Source of the DNA: Anaerolineae bacterium
GTDB taxonomy: Bacteria > Chloroflexota > Anaerolineae > Aggregatilineales > UBA2796
Direction of reading: 5' to 3'
DNA: 64,000 bases
Assembly (NCBI GenBank): GCA_019637615.1
Contig: JAHBVJ010000018.1
Location: 62,001 to 126,000, forward strand
Below are positions 18,230 through 26,869 of the stretch, piece after piece; the first letter of the stretch is position 1, and every line of letters begins with the position of its first letter. The translations under genes were made by a program, and so were the position numbers. A model generated the notes under the pieces. It had not been told where the DNA came from, searched no databases, and worked only from the letters and a program-made list of their open reading frames with translations.

Positions 18230-18412
18230 ATGAGCGGGCAGGTTTATATCGGAACATCCGGCTTCAATTACAGCGATTGGAAAGCGGTTTTCTATCCCAA
18301 GGGCACGCCCCAGAATCAATGGCTGTCTTTTTATGCGCAACACTATCCCACCGTTGAGATCAACGCGACTTTCTACCGCTATTTTCCGTGTACTAGATCG
18401 GACTTGACCTGA
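18230..18412 (+). pseudogene. 5' remnant of a DUF72 (YecE-like) gene
   Basis: The first 53 residues (MSGQVYIGTSGFNYSDWKAV through NATFYRYFP) match the start of DUF72 TIM-barrel proteins, which are normally about 240-300 aa. After 18388 the frame becomes unrelated and stops at 18412. No other piece of the gene was found downstream. A GAGAGG ribosome site is still present. The gene has been truncated by a deletion or insertion with its junction near 18389. Confidence 0.8.
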
Positions 18413-18422
18413 TACAGGCGAC

Positions 18423-18566
18423 TTAACCGACAGACTCGGTAGCCTTCAAATCCGGCGAATATGATGGTTGGTTGTCACCTTCAAACAGCGCATCCAAGAT
18501 TTTGGCTTGTGCCAAGTGTTTAGTTTCTCGAAAAGTCTGAAGGGGCGCGCGGTAAACCTCGCATCC
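18423..18566 (-). other. Short open frame, possibly the tail of a lost gene
   Basis: On the minus strand a 47-codon frame without a start codon ends KILDALFEGDNQPSYSPDLK and nine more residues before a stop at 18423. It lies exactly between the DUF72 break and a strong terminator, and reads like real protein. I do not recognise it; it may be the far side of the rearrangement that cut DUF72. Confidence 0.25.
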
Positions 18567-18571
18567 TTACC

Positions 18572-18607
18572 AAAACCCGATGTCAGGTGACTGGCGTCGG
18601 GTTTTTT
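18572..18607 (+). terminator. Intrinsic terminator
   Basis: AAAACCCGA (18572-18580) and TCGGGTTTT (18597-18605) form a 9-bp stem with a 16-base loop, and the run of six Ts continues to 18607. The A-rich left flank means it could work in both directions. Confidence 0.7.
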
Positions 18608-18643
18608 GTTGCCAATCAGCAAGTAAATTCATAACCTGTTCAC

Positions 18644-19141
18644 CTAATGTGGTCGGGTTAGCCATTTCTCGACTTCTGCTTCACCGTTCCAATTGGCATC
18701 CAAATTGAAGGATATAACAGCTTCAAGAAATTCTTGTGGCGGTAAATACCTATGCGCCTCAATGTAGTGATAGATTAAGCTTGGCGATGCATAAATAACG
18801 CCGGATGACGACGGAAGCCATATCTCACTCATGCCAAGCAGTTTTTTCTGACCCAAATGCTCAAGGTATACGGTGGATTTACTCATATAATCCCTAAAGT
18901 CGTCTAGTGATGTAGGTGAATACTTGTCACCAAATGTATCGCGCGCGCAAAAACCACAAATGTGAAAGCCGCGCATTCTATTCACATCAAGATCAGCTAG
19001 GAGTATGTCCCGAAGCTTATTCATCACTGCTTCGGGCGTCGCTCCTCGGCTAAATTCATGCTCCGTGTCTAGCCAACCTATTGCACGCAGGTTAGCTGAA
19101 TCCAAGACGTTCGGGTAGATTGCCATATCTGGAAAGTACAT
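18644..19141 (-). CDS. Hypothetical protein (DUF7919-like)
   Basis: A 165-aa protein of unknown function. It shows YFPDMAIYP at the start, IGWLDTEHEFSRG, a RGFHICGFCARD segment with a possible metal-binding His-Cys-Cys group near residues 59-65, and IYASPSLIYHYIEAHRYLPPQEFLEAV near the end. The layout resembles a small family I associate with DUF7919, by memory and without a search. The gene is AT-richer than its neighbours and sits in a rearranged stretch, so it may be acquired DNA. No partner gene is obvious. Confidence 0.7.
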   Translation of the reverse strand: MYFPDMAIYPNVLDSANLRAIGWLDTEHEFSRGATPEAVMNKLRDILLADLDVNRMRGFHICGFCARDTFGDKYSPTSLDDFRDYMSKSTVYLEHLGQKKLLGMSEIWLPSSSGVIYASPSLIYHYIEAHRYLPPQEFLEAVISFNLDANWNGEAEVEKWLTRPH

Positions 19142-19228
19142 GCTTTTAAAGGCTTTCTAGTCCTCACTCCCCAATGTCGGATTTATCAGTCATTATAAAA
19201 ACAAGGATTTTGTTAAAATGTTCTGATG

Positions 19229-19417
19229 AAAATGATCTGATTATGATCGATTCGATCATACAATGATCTGATTGTGCGTGGAATTCAGATCATTTTACTT
19301 AATTTTTATTAGCTCAGGAAGGGTCAAATGATCTGAATATGATCTGATTCTTCTGCTCAATTCAGATCATTTCTGCTACGATTCTAAGGAAAAATCTGAT
19401 TCGGATCATTTGATCGA
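19229..19417. repeat. AT-rich array of ATGATCTGA motifs in both orientations
   Basis: ATGATCTGA(T/A) occurs at about 19232, 19263 and 19328, with the truncated copy ATGATCTGATT near 19339. The reverse form TCAGATCAT occurs near 19285 and 19361, and degenerate ATGATCGAT and TCGGATCAT forms fill the gaps. Motifs are separated by about 5-25 bases. It is noncoding. It has the same general design as the two arrays at 28.6-28.9 kb, but with a different core. Confidence 0.6.
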
Positions 19418-19553
19418 TGATGGTTAATAAGTGGTCAACCATGACCGATTTTGATAGCACATGATATTATCAACGAACATTTGAGTTGAGTCAAGAGTCA
19501 ATTTTGCGAAATCACACAATTTCTTTTCCCCAACGTTGTTAGCCCGATCCCTT

Positions 19554-19580
19554 TGTCACAAAAGGCAGCCCTCGTTGGTC
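19554..19580 (+). promoter_or_regulatory. Candidate ECF41-type autoregulated promoter
   Basis: TGTCACA (19554-19560), a 16-base spacer, then GGTC (19577-19580). As I recall, ECF41 sigma factors recognise TGTCACA at -35 and CGTC at -10 with 16 bases between. The -35 box and spacing are exact and the -10 box differs by one base. It would give a leader of about 80 bases to the sigma gene. Confidence 0.5.
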
Positions 19581-19665
19581 TTATCTCGTGAATATCGAAT
19601 CGATGATGTAACAGGGATACGATCATGCGTAACTGCCTCCACCGCACTTGGCTGCGGCATATGAG

Positions 19666-20601
19666 ATGAACACGGCTATGACCAACTTGAACGCTAACCA
19701 ATTTGAAGCACACCGCCCGCTGATGTTTTCGATTGCCTACCGGATGTTGGGCAGCGCTACCGAAGCCGAAGACATCGTACAGGAAGCCTATTTGCGCTAT
19801 CAAGGCACTATCGAGCCTATCGAAGCACCCAAAGCATTTTTAAGCACCATCGTGACGCGCTTATGCCTGAATCAACTGCAATCCGCCAGCAGCCAACGAA
19901 CCAGTTACATCGGGCCGTGGCTGCCGGAACCGATCCTGACGGAGGCCGATGCGCTGAGCGTGCCTGTCCATCAAGCCGAACTGCACGAATCGCTCTCGTT
20001 GGCCTTCCTGACGCTGCTGGAACAACTAACGCCATTGGAACGGGCTGTCTTCCTGCTGCGCGAGGTCTTCGATTACGAATATGCCGACATCGCTGGCATC
20101 GTCGGCAAAGAAGAGGCGGCCTGCCGTCAGATGTTCAGCCGCGCCAAGAAGCATATTACCGAGCAGCGCCCGCGCTTCAAGCCGACGCCCGAAGCGCACC
20201 GCCATTTGCTTGACACGTTCATCCAAGCCGCCAACACGGGCGAGATGGACGCCTTAATGCAGGTGCTGGCTGAAGATGTCACCTTGTGGGCAGACGGCGG
20301 CGGCAAGGCACGCGGCGCGGCGATCCGTCCTCTGCACGGACGCGAAGCCGTCGCGCACTTCGTACTCGCGACCTCGCGTTTCCGCTCTGCCGACTACCAC
20401 ATGGAATATTCCGAGGTGAACGGCGAACTCGCGGTCATTTTACGGGAAGGCAACCAAGCGTTAGTTGTGCTGGCTGTCACGGGCGCAAACGGCTTTGTCA
20501 CGGAAATCCGCGCCATTGGCAATCCGGACAAATTGAAATGGGTCAGCACGCCAAGCGATACACCACCCGATTCTAGCGAGACACATGAGGCATCAACATG
20601 A
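19666..20601 (+). CDS. ECF41-family RNA polymerase sigma factor (SigJ-like) with SnoaL-like C-terminal domain
   Basis: A 311-aa extracytoplasmic-function sigma factor. Region 2 is near residues 13-75 (AYRMLGSATEAEDIVQEAYLRY), region 4 near 105-165 (LTPLERAVFLLREVFDYEYADIA), and the linker carries YIGPWLPEP (81-89), the ECF41 hallmark. The C-terminal 130 residues form the SnoaL-like extension with DGGGKA (210-215) and NPDKL (286-290), which in this family tunes sigma activity without a separate anti-sigma factor. The ATG at 19666 is the best start; ATG 19678 is also possible, and both have weak ribosome sites. It overlaps the next gene by four bases. Confidence 0.93.
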   Translation: MNTAMTNLNANQFEAHRPLMFSIAYRMLGSATEAEDIVQEAYLRYQGTIEPIEAPKAFLSTIVTRLCLNQLQSASSQRTSYIGPWLPEPILTEADALSVPVHQAELHESLSLAFLTLLEQLTPLERAVFLLREVFDYEYADIAGIVGKEEAACRQMFSRAKKHITEQRPRFKPTPEAHRHLLDTFIQAANTGEMDALMQVLAEDVTLWADGGGKARGAAIRPLHGREAVAHFVLATSRFRSADYHMEYSEVNGELAVILREGNQALVVLAVTGANGFVTEIRAIGNPDKLKWVSTPSDTPPDSSETHEAST

Positions 20602-21221
20602 ACCTAGTCATCTTTGGATCAACAGGCGGCATTGGCAAGCATGTCGTGGAACAAGCCCTTGCCGTCGGGCATGTGGTCACAGCAGTCGCCCGACGACCCG
20701 ACGCCATCACCCTCCGCCATCCGTGTTTGGAAGTCATCAAGGGCGACGTGCTCGATCCCGCGATGGTGATGCAAGCAGTACGCGGCAAGGACGCTGTCGT
20801 CTCTGCCATTGGCATCCCCAAAGATGCGGAAACTACGCTGTATTCCGATGGCTTGGCGAATATCCTGCGCGCCATGCAAGCGGCTTCCGTGCGCCGCGTG
20901 GTGTGCGTCTCCGCCAGCGGACTCGATCCCGGCCCCTTGTGGCAAAAGGTGATCGCCAAACCGCTGCTAGGGGCAATGTTTAAGGGTATGTACACGGATT
21001 TAGGGCGCATGGAAGCCATTGTTCAGCGCAGCAGCCTCGATTGGACGATCATGCGCCCGCCACGCTTGAGCGACGGTACGCATACGAAAATATACAACGT
21101 CGGGGTCAATGAGCATCTCAAGCGCTGTTTCATCATCTCCCGCGCCGATGTGGCTGACTGCATCGTGAAGAATCTCGATAACCCCGCACATTTCCGCGCG
21201 GTGGTCGAGACGGCCTACTGA
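20598..21221 (+). CDS. NAD(P)-binding oxidoreductase/epimerase-like protein (SDR/NmrA type)
   Basis: A 207-aa atypical short-chain-dehydrogenase-like protein. FGSTGGIGKHVVEQAL at the start is the nucleotide-binding loop, VTAVARRPDAI follows strand 2, and DWTIMRPPRLSDG is the NmrA/atypical-SDR PPxL segment. The usual YxxxK pair is absent, as in flavin reductase or NmrA-like members. ATGA overlap with the sigma gene implies coupled translation. ECF41 genes are known to sit with carboxymuconolactone decarboxylase, oxidoreductase or epimerase (COE) partners, and this is the oxidoreductase/epimerase type. The substrate is unknown. Confidence 0.9.
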   Translation: MNLVIFGSTGGIGKHVVEQALAVGHVVTAVARRPDAITLRHPCLEVIKGDVLDPAMVMQAVRGKDAVVSAIGIPKDAETTLYSDGLANILRAMQAASVRRVVCVSASGLDPGPLWQKVIAKPLLGAMFKGMYTDLGRMEAIVQRSSLDWTIMRPPRLSDGTHTKIYNVGVNEHLKRCFIISRADVADCIVKNLDNPAHFRAVVETAY

Positions 21222-21246
21222 TTTAGCTGGGGCGTTGTATGCTGTG

Positions 21247-21284
21247 TGATTCCCCTCTCCGTTCACAAGCAGAGAGGGGAATCA
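21247..21284. terminator. Bidirectional hairpin between convergent genes
   Basis: A perfect 13-bp stem, TGATTCCCCTCTC (21247-21259) with GAGAGGGGAATCA (21272-21284), and a 12-base loop. There is no strong T run. Its place between two convergent stop codons supports transcription termination. Confidence 0.6.
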
Positions 21285-21287
21285 TGG

Positions 21288-22874
21288 TTAAGGCGCGCGG
21301 CCTACCCACCCCAAGGGGCGGATTTCCCCACCGAGACGGGCGGTTACATTGCGGATGCCGCCCCCTGATGGCGCGGCGAGATAGACATCGAATGAGCCGT
21401 CAGAACCCGACTGGACACCGGCAAACGCAATGTATTTGCCATCCGGTGACCATAACGGATCGCACACACTGGGGCGCGGGTTGGCACGGGTCAAGATTTG
21501 CAGCGAATCGTTGAGGATGGTCATGCCGTAGGGACACTGCCCCTTGCGCCCACCGATCACCAGCCGTCTGCCGTCCAGTGACCATGCGGCGGCGAACCCG
21601 AAGCGCGGGAATTTGTAATCGGTCAGACGCGCCAGTTCGTTACCGTTTTCGTCACGCACCACGATCACCGTGTCCGTCCCGATCTCTTGATAGACGACCT
21701 TGCTGCCATCGGGCGACCACGCATCATTCAGGGCGCTCAAGCCATCTTCGCTTGGCGTCACCTGCTTGGACTCGCCCGAATTGATGTTGACCCACGACAA
21801 CGAGGAGCCACCTAAGGGTTCGCCCCGCTTGCCGCTGTTGAAGGCAAGGCGATTTGTGTTGATCCAGCGGGGCGGCGAGGTCACCCACGCATCGGAGAGC
21901 TTGCGCACTTCGCCTGTTGCAGTGATGTAGAGATACAAGTTGCCACCATCGGGCGGCAGCGCATCTTCGCTGTAGCAGGTTCCGGCAACGTTCGGTTCAT
22001 AGGTTTTGCACACGTCGCGGTCAGACACGAAGGCAAGCGCTTGACCATCCGGCGACCACACAGGCCAGAAGTCATAGGCCGGACTGGTCGTCAAATTGCG
22101 GAAGTTGGAGCCATCCGGGCTGAGGCTGAAGATGTCCATGTCATAGGCGGTGCTCAAGGTGATCGCGATCTGGCGGCTATCCGGCGACCACGCGGGCGGG
22201 TTGGCGACCCCGTGCGGACTCAGGTTATCCAGCGCAAACAAGCGCACTTCATAGCCGACTTCCAGACTGAGCAGGTATAGGCCACCGTTGCCTTCGCCGT
22301 TCAGGAAATAGGCGATGAACGCGCCGTTGGGCGACCAATACACCGCGTCATCGGTGGAGGCGGGCAAGTCCAACACTTTGATCCGCGTGTTCGGTGTGGC
22401 GGGCGAGATCAGATAGACGGTCGCCAGATTGTTGGCGCTGCTCGGTACAGGCGTCGTGCCCGGTGTCGCTGTGCCTGCCGCCGATTGGTCGTTGACGTTG
22501 ATGAAGGACAGCCACAACTGCCCGATGCTGTTTTTCACGTCGTCGTTGATTGCCACCGTCTGATAGTTATCGAGGGCGATGGCGACGGCGGGCAGTGCAG
22601 GCACCGTCGCGGTGGCGGTGGGCGTGTTGCTGGGCGTCAGCGTCGCGGCTAGGGTTGGCGTTGGCGTGATGGTTGAGGTCGCCGCTACGGTTGGCGTGTG
22701 AGATGGGGTCGCTGTGACGGCGGGCGTATTCGTTGCCTCTGGTGTAGCGGTTTCCGTCTCGGTGGCTGTTGCCGTCGGTGGGAGCGTTGGCTGCACACTG
22801 CCCAGATTACAGGCGCTGGTGACTAGCCACGCGGCAAACAACGGCACTATCAGTTTACGTACGGATCGCTTCAT
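21288..22874 (-). CDS. TolB-like beta-propeller lipoprotein
   Basis: A 528-aa secreted lipoprotein. The signal peptide ends in the lipobox VTSAC with Cys22. About 75 Thr/Pro-rich residues follow as a flexible linker, then a WD40-like (PD40) propeller with repeated SPDGxxIAF-type units: SPDSRQIAI, SPDGQALAFVSDRD, SPDGSKVVYQ, SPDGKYIAF. It probably stands at the cell surface as a binding or scaffold protein. I chose the ATG at 22874, preceded by GGAAG at five bases, over a GTG at 22898. It follows the AlbA-type regulator gene by 25 bases and may share its transcript. A similar lipoprotein is encoded at 40722. Confidence 0.88.
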   Translation of the reverse strand: MKRSVRKLIVPLFAAWLVTSACNLGSVQPTLPPTATATETETATPEATNTPAVTATPSHTPTVAATSTITPTPTLAATLTPSNTPTATATVPALPAVAIALDNYQTVAINDDVKNSIGQLWLSFINVNDQSAAGTATPGTTPVPSSANNLATVYLISPATPNTRIKVLDLPASTDDAVYWSPNGAFIAYFLNGEGNGGLYLLSLEVGYEVRLFALDNLSPHGVANPPAWSPDSRQIAITLSTAYDMDIFSLSPDGSNFRNLTTSPAYDFWPVWSPDGQALAFVSDRDVCKTYEPNVAGTCYSEDALPPDGGNLYLYITATGEVRKLSDAWVTSPPRWINTNRLAFNSGKRGEPLGGSSLSWVNINSGESKQVTPSEDGLSALNDAWSPDGSKVVYQEIGTDTVIVVRDENGNELARLTDYKFPRFGFAAAWSLDGRRLVIGGRKGQCPYGMTILNDSLQILTRANPRPSVCDPLWSPDGKYIAFAGVQSGSDGSFDVYLAAPSGGGIRNVTARLGGEIRPLGWVGRAP

Positions 22875-22899
22875 CAACGCTTCCATCCACCCTATCACA

Positions 22900-24216
22900 T
22901 CATTTGTTCAGAATATAAAACGAACCGCGCTTTTCGCCACGCTTGAGCAGCAGCCCTTTGCTGACTAAATCAGCCAGATCGCGCCGAATCGTTTCCGAAT
23001 GCACATTGGGGAACATCTCTTGCAGGTCGCCATTGGTGATCCGGGCGTTGCCATCGCGCCGCAGGAATTCGAGCGCGGCTTCTTGACGCGGCGTGAGTAT
23101 AACGTTGGGATCGGCGGTTGTAAGCGACGTTTCTGGTACGTTTGCCCCACTGTTGAAGAGAGTGGCGCGGAACCCGCCTGCTGTCTCGGTGAACTCTGGC
23201 GCGGGCAGATCATGCGCCGCCATCAAGCTGATGATGCGGTCAACGCCGTAGCCAAGCCGTTCGATGAAGCCCATGTCGGAGAGCACCTGCACCACCGCTG
23301 GATTGCGGGAGAAGCGCTCGTCCACGATGTTATCGAGCGTGACTTGCCCCGCCAGCTTGCCGGGGCTGGTGACTTCCAGCCGATCCGCGAAGATGAACAG
23401 GCGGATGTCGTCACCCTGCACGCTGTAATCGCGGTGAGAGACGGCGTTGACGATGAGTTCACGCGCCGCCTCCATTGGATACTCGATCTGCTCGTCGCGT
23501 TCCATCGTCGCGCCCAAGCGCACATTGCGCCGAAGTTGGTCGAGCAAGAAGGTTTCTGCGCGGCGAATCTGGGCGGGCAGTGAGCCGCCGATGTCTTGCC
23601 GCGTGAAGGTATCACTCATGGTCACGCCCGCGAACCGCACTGCCGTAATGCGCGCACCACGCAAGAAGCGCTGAGGATCATTGCCGAACAATAGAATCCC
23701 TGCGTGAGTCGGAACATAGCGCGTGCCGCTCTTGACCAGACAGCCACGCCGCACCAGCAGATCACGCGGGGATTCGCGGCGGGTGCTGATCTTGGCGGCA
23801 TACTGGTCGATGGCAGCCCAATCCAGATCATCGACGTTGGCATCACGCGTCGGCTCTTCTTCGTAGCTGACCTCGCCACGCTCGATCAGCAATCGGCGCA
23901 GTTCACGGGGCGAGATGGGGCGGTTCAGATTGCCCTCGCGCAGTAGATAACGCCCATCCAGCGCAAAGACTTTGGACAGGTCGGGCGGAATGGTAACGGC
24001 GATCTGGCGTCCCGCGACCGGACGCGGTTTCGGCAAATTCAAGGTCGGAATAACCATCAGCGAGGCTTCTAGCACGCGGTCGATGGCATCATCGACGGAT
24101 ACATCGTCCAATGACAACAGCAGCGTGCCACCACGTCCATTCGCCAGCGCTACCAACGTAGCTGCGAGATCGGTGAGCGTGGCGCGGGCAGGTAAACTGG
24201 CGGTTGCGGTATTCAT
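22900..24216 (-). CDS. AlbA_2/Schlafen-type putative DNA-binding regulator with ATPase-like domain
   Basis: A 438-aa protein in three parts. An AlbA_2-like N-terminal domain (LTDLAATLVALANGRGGTLLLSLDD) is the Schlafen-type nucleic-acid-binding fold. A central GHKL-like region resembles RecG-annotated regulators: EAARELIVNAVSHRDYSVQGDDIRLF, then ERLGYGVDRI. The C-terminus is a winged helix (EAALEFLRRDGNARITNGDLQEMFP, then SETIRRDLADLVSKGLLLKRG). Such proteins are often misnamed RecG; there is no helicase domain. It probably regulates transcription, with nucleotide as a possible signal. The closest neighbour on its strand is lon, 75 bases upstream. Confidence 0.85.
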   Translation of the reverse strand: MNTATASLPARATLTDLAATLVALANGRGGTLLLSLDDVSVDDAIDRVLEASLMVIPTLNLPKPRPVAGRQIAVTIPPDLSKVFALDGRYLLREGNLNRPISPRELRRLLIERGEVSYEEEPTRDANVDDLDWAAIDQYAAKISTRRESPRDLLVRRGCLVKSGTRYVPTHAGILLFGNDPQRFLRGARITAVRFAGVTMSDTFTRQDIGGSLPAQIRRAETFLLDQLRRNVRLGATMERDEQIEYPMEAARELIVNAVSHRDYSVQGDDIRLFIFADRLEVTSPGKLAGQVTLDNIVDERFSRNPAVVQVLSDMGFIERLGYGVDRIISLMAAHDLPAPEFTETAGGFRATLFNSGANVPETSLTTADPNVILTPRQEAALEFLRRDGNARITNGDLQEMFPNVHSETIRRDLADLVSKGLLLKRGEKRGSFYILNK

Positions 24217-24291
24217 ACGTCTATCGCCACCTCATCTGGGCGCTTGGGCAAGCCACAACAGGATGATGGGTATCCGAACTGACGGTACATA

Positions 24292-26808
24292 TTACCGCCC
24301 TGTGCCACCGGTGGCGCTGTCAACACTGACAGCAACCTGTGACGCTACTGGCGTCGTTGTTGACTTGCTCGCTGGCTTGCGCGTGAGCCTAGTTTTGGTT
24401 TTGCGCGGCGCGCCCGGTCTGCGCTTGGCGGGAGCGAGCACGACATCCAATACTTCTTGCATCTCGGTGACGTAGATGATCTCCATTTCGTTGACGATCT
24501 TCTTAGGGATTTCAACTACGTCTTTGCGGTTGCGTTCCGGCATGATGATCTTACGCAAGCCTGTGCGGTAAGCCGCCGTCAGTTTCTCCTTGATGCCACC
24601 GACGGGCAAGACCTTGCCACGCAGCGTGATCTCGCCCGTCATGGCGATCTTGCTGTGGATCGGGCGCTTGGTGAGCGCGGAAATCATCGCCGCCGCCAGC
24701 GTGATACCTGCAGAGGGGCCATCTTTGGGAATGCCGCCTTCGGGAAGGTGAACGTGAATGTCATTTTTCTCGAAGATCGAGGGCTTCAGTCCTAACTGCG
24801 CGGCCTGACTGCGGGCATAACTGTGCGCTGCCTGTGCGGATTCTTGCATGACTTCGCCAAGCTGCCCCGTAAAGGTGATGTTGCCCTTCCCCGGCAGCAG
24901 CATAACCTCAACGATGAGTACGTCACCGCCGCCCTCGGTGTAGGCCACGCCCGTCGCCAGCCCGACCTGATCTTTGTCCTCGATGCGCTCTTGCAGGAAC
25001 TGCGCGGGGCCGAGATACTCCGCCAACTGCGCCGCCGTCACACGTTTGTGGAACTTCTGATTGGCGGCGATCTTGCGCGCCAGTTTGCGACAGACGTTGG
25101 CGATCTCGCGCTCGAAGTTGCGCACGCCCGCCTCATAGGTATATTCGCGGACGATCATACGCAGCGCATCTTCTTCAAAGACGATGTGCTTCTTTTCCAA
25201 GCCGTGCTCTTCGAGCTTGCGGGGAATCAGGAATTGATGGGCGATGACGAGCTTCTCTTCCTCGATGTAACCGTTGAATTCGATCACTTCCAAGCGATCT
25301 AGCAGCGCAGGCGGCACGGGATCGAGCGAATTGGCGGTGGTGATGAACATCACCTTCGACAGATCGTAGGAGACTTCGAGATAGTGATCGGAGTAGGCGT
25401 TATTCTGCTCAGGATCGAGCACTTCGAGCAACGCGGCGGCGGGATCGCCCCGGAAGTCGTGACCGAGCTTGTCGATCTCATCCAGCATAAAGACGGGATT
25501 GATGGTACCCGCGCGGCGCATGGTCTGGAGGATGCGTCCCGGCAGCGCGCCGATATACGTCCGACGATGACCACGAATCTCGGCTTCATCGCGCACGCCG
25601 CCGAGGCTGACACGCACAAATTCACGCCCTAGCGCTTTGGCGATGCTGCGCCCCAACGAGGTTTTGCCCGTGCCGGGGGGGCCGACGAAGCACAGGATCG
25701 GGCTTTTCATCTTGTCCGCCGCCAGTTTGCGCACGGCGATATGTTCCAGAATGCGATCTTTGGCTTTGGGCAGGCCGAAATGCTCGGCGTCCAGCACTTT
25801 GGCGGCATTGTCAACATCAAGGTTGTCTTCGGAGGCTTTGCCCCATGGCAGCTCGATCAACCAATCAAGGTAGGTGCGGATGATGCCGACTTCGGGAGCC
25901 ATCGAGGGCATCATGGTCAGGCGGGCTAGTTCTTTGTTGGCCTTATCCTGCACTTCCTTGGGCATGGAAGACTGCTCGATCTTGTCGCGCAGTTCGGTCA
26001 GCTCTTGTTGGAAGATGTCGATCTCACCGAGTTCGCTCTGGATCGCCCGCATTTGTTCGCGCAGATAGACTTCGCGCTGCCCGCGATTGACTTCCTGCTG
26101 CACCTGCGCGTTAATCTGTTCCTCGATCTCAAGGACATCGAGTTCGTAGCCGAGCAGGACGCTGATCCGTTGCAAACGCTGCATCGGATTGAGCATTTCG
26201 AGCAGGCTCTGGCGCTCGTCCATCTTGATGTCGAGCGTGGAGGCAATGAGGTCAGCCAACCAACCCGGATCATCAATGTTCATGGCGTAGATGTACGACT
26301 CTTCGGACAGGTTGGGGTTGAGGCTGATACATTTGTCGAAGAGGGTGAGCACGGCACGGCGGAGGCCATCGGCTTCGCGCGTTTTGACGGGCGGTTCGGT
26401 AAGCGGTCGGGCTTTGACGCGGAGATAAGGCGTACTCTGGATCACGCTGACGATTTCGATGCGGCGGCGACCTTGCACCAAGACGCTGGTGCTGCCATCG
26501 GGCATCCGCATGGGGCGACCCATCGCCATCTCGGTACCGATGTGGAACATATCCTCGGCTTGTGGATCGGACTGGTTGATGTCGCGCTGGGCGACGCCGA
26601 TGACCGTCTCGCCATTGGCTTGTGCCGCCATCAGTGCAGCCAGTGAGCGATCCCGCCCGATGAACAGCGGCGTGACCATGTTTGGATAAAGCACAAACTC
26701 TCGCAAGGGAATCACGGCACATTCGATGAAGCCGTCTTTATCGAGCTTGGCATTCTGGATATTGTAAAAGTCGTTCATTCCCGGAATTTGCATAGGTTTG
26801 GTATCCAT
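24292..26808 (-). CDS. lon: ATP-dependent Lon protease
   Basis: A cytoplasmic AAA+ serine protease of 838 aa that degrades misfolded and regulatory proteins. The N-terminal substrate domain (CAVIPLREFVLYPNMVTPLF) leads to a long coiled-coil region, then the Walker A box GPPGTGKTS (376-384) and Walker B VFMLDEIDK. The protease domain has the Ser699-Lys742 dyad in PKDGPSAG and GGIKEK. A basic, Thr/Lys-rich tail of about 45 residues beyond the catalytic fold is longer than in Escherichia coli and not needed for the chemistry. It follows folC by 61 bases on the same strand. No heat-shock operator was recognised. Confidence 0.98.
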   Translation of the reverse strand: MDTKPMQIPGMNDFYNIQNAKLDKDGFIECAVIPLREFVLYPNMVTPLFIGRDRSLAALMAAQANGETVIGVAQRDINQSDPQAEDMFHIGTEMAMGRPMRMPDGSTSVLVQGRRRIEIVSVIQSTPYLRVKARPLTEPPVKTREADGLRRAVLTLFDKCISLNPNLSEESYIYAMNIDDPGWLADLIASTLDIKMDERQSLLEMLNPMQRLQRISVLLGYELDVLEIEEQINAQVQQEVNRGQREVYLREQMRAIQSELGEIDIFQQELTELRDKIEQSSMPKEVQDKANKELARLTMMPSMAPEVGIIRTYLDWLIELPWGKASEDNLDVDNAAKVLDAEHFGLPKAKDRILEHIAVRKLAADKMKSPILCFVGPPGTGKTSLGRSIAKALGREFVRVSLGGVRDEAEIRGHRRTYIGALPGRILQTMRRAGTINPVFMLDEIDKLGHDFRGDPAAALLEVLDPEQNNAYSDHYLEVSYDLSKVMFITTANSLDPVPPALLDRLEVIEFNGYIEEEKLVIAHQFLIPRKLEEHGLEKKHIVFEEDALRMIVREYTYEAGVRNFEREIANVCRKLARKIAANQKFHKRVTAAQLAEYLGPAQFLQERIEDKDQVGLATGVAYTEGGGDVLIVEVMLLPGKGNITFTGQLGEVMQESAQAAHSYARSQAAQLGLKPSIFEKNDIHVHLPEGGIPKDGPSAGITLAAAMISALTKRPIHSKIAMTGEITLRGKVLPVGGIKEKLTAAYRTGLRKIIMPERNRKDVVEIPKKIVNEMEIIYVTEMQEVLDVVLAPAKRRPGAPRKTKTRLTRKPASKSTTTPVASQVAVSVDSATGGTGR

Positions 26809-26869
26809 AGTTCAGTTCATCAGGTAGGCAGCACGCCTAGTAACGTGTAATGGTTAAGGTAGAAAACAA

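Larger units (their letters stand above)
19142..19665. other. Intergenic stretch
   Basis: This 524-base stretch holds the ATGATCTGA array and, at its right end, the candidate promoter of the sigma-factor gene. No protein-coding gene or RNA gene is recognisable in it. Confidence 0.6.

Noticed and set aside
18390..18570. Insertion sequence at the DUF72 break
   Set aside because: No transposase similarity, terminal inverted repeats or target duplication could be seen.
22900..24216. RecG helicase
   Set aside because: The protein has AlbA_2-like and winged-helix parts but no helicase motifs; the RecG name often given to this family is misleading.
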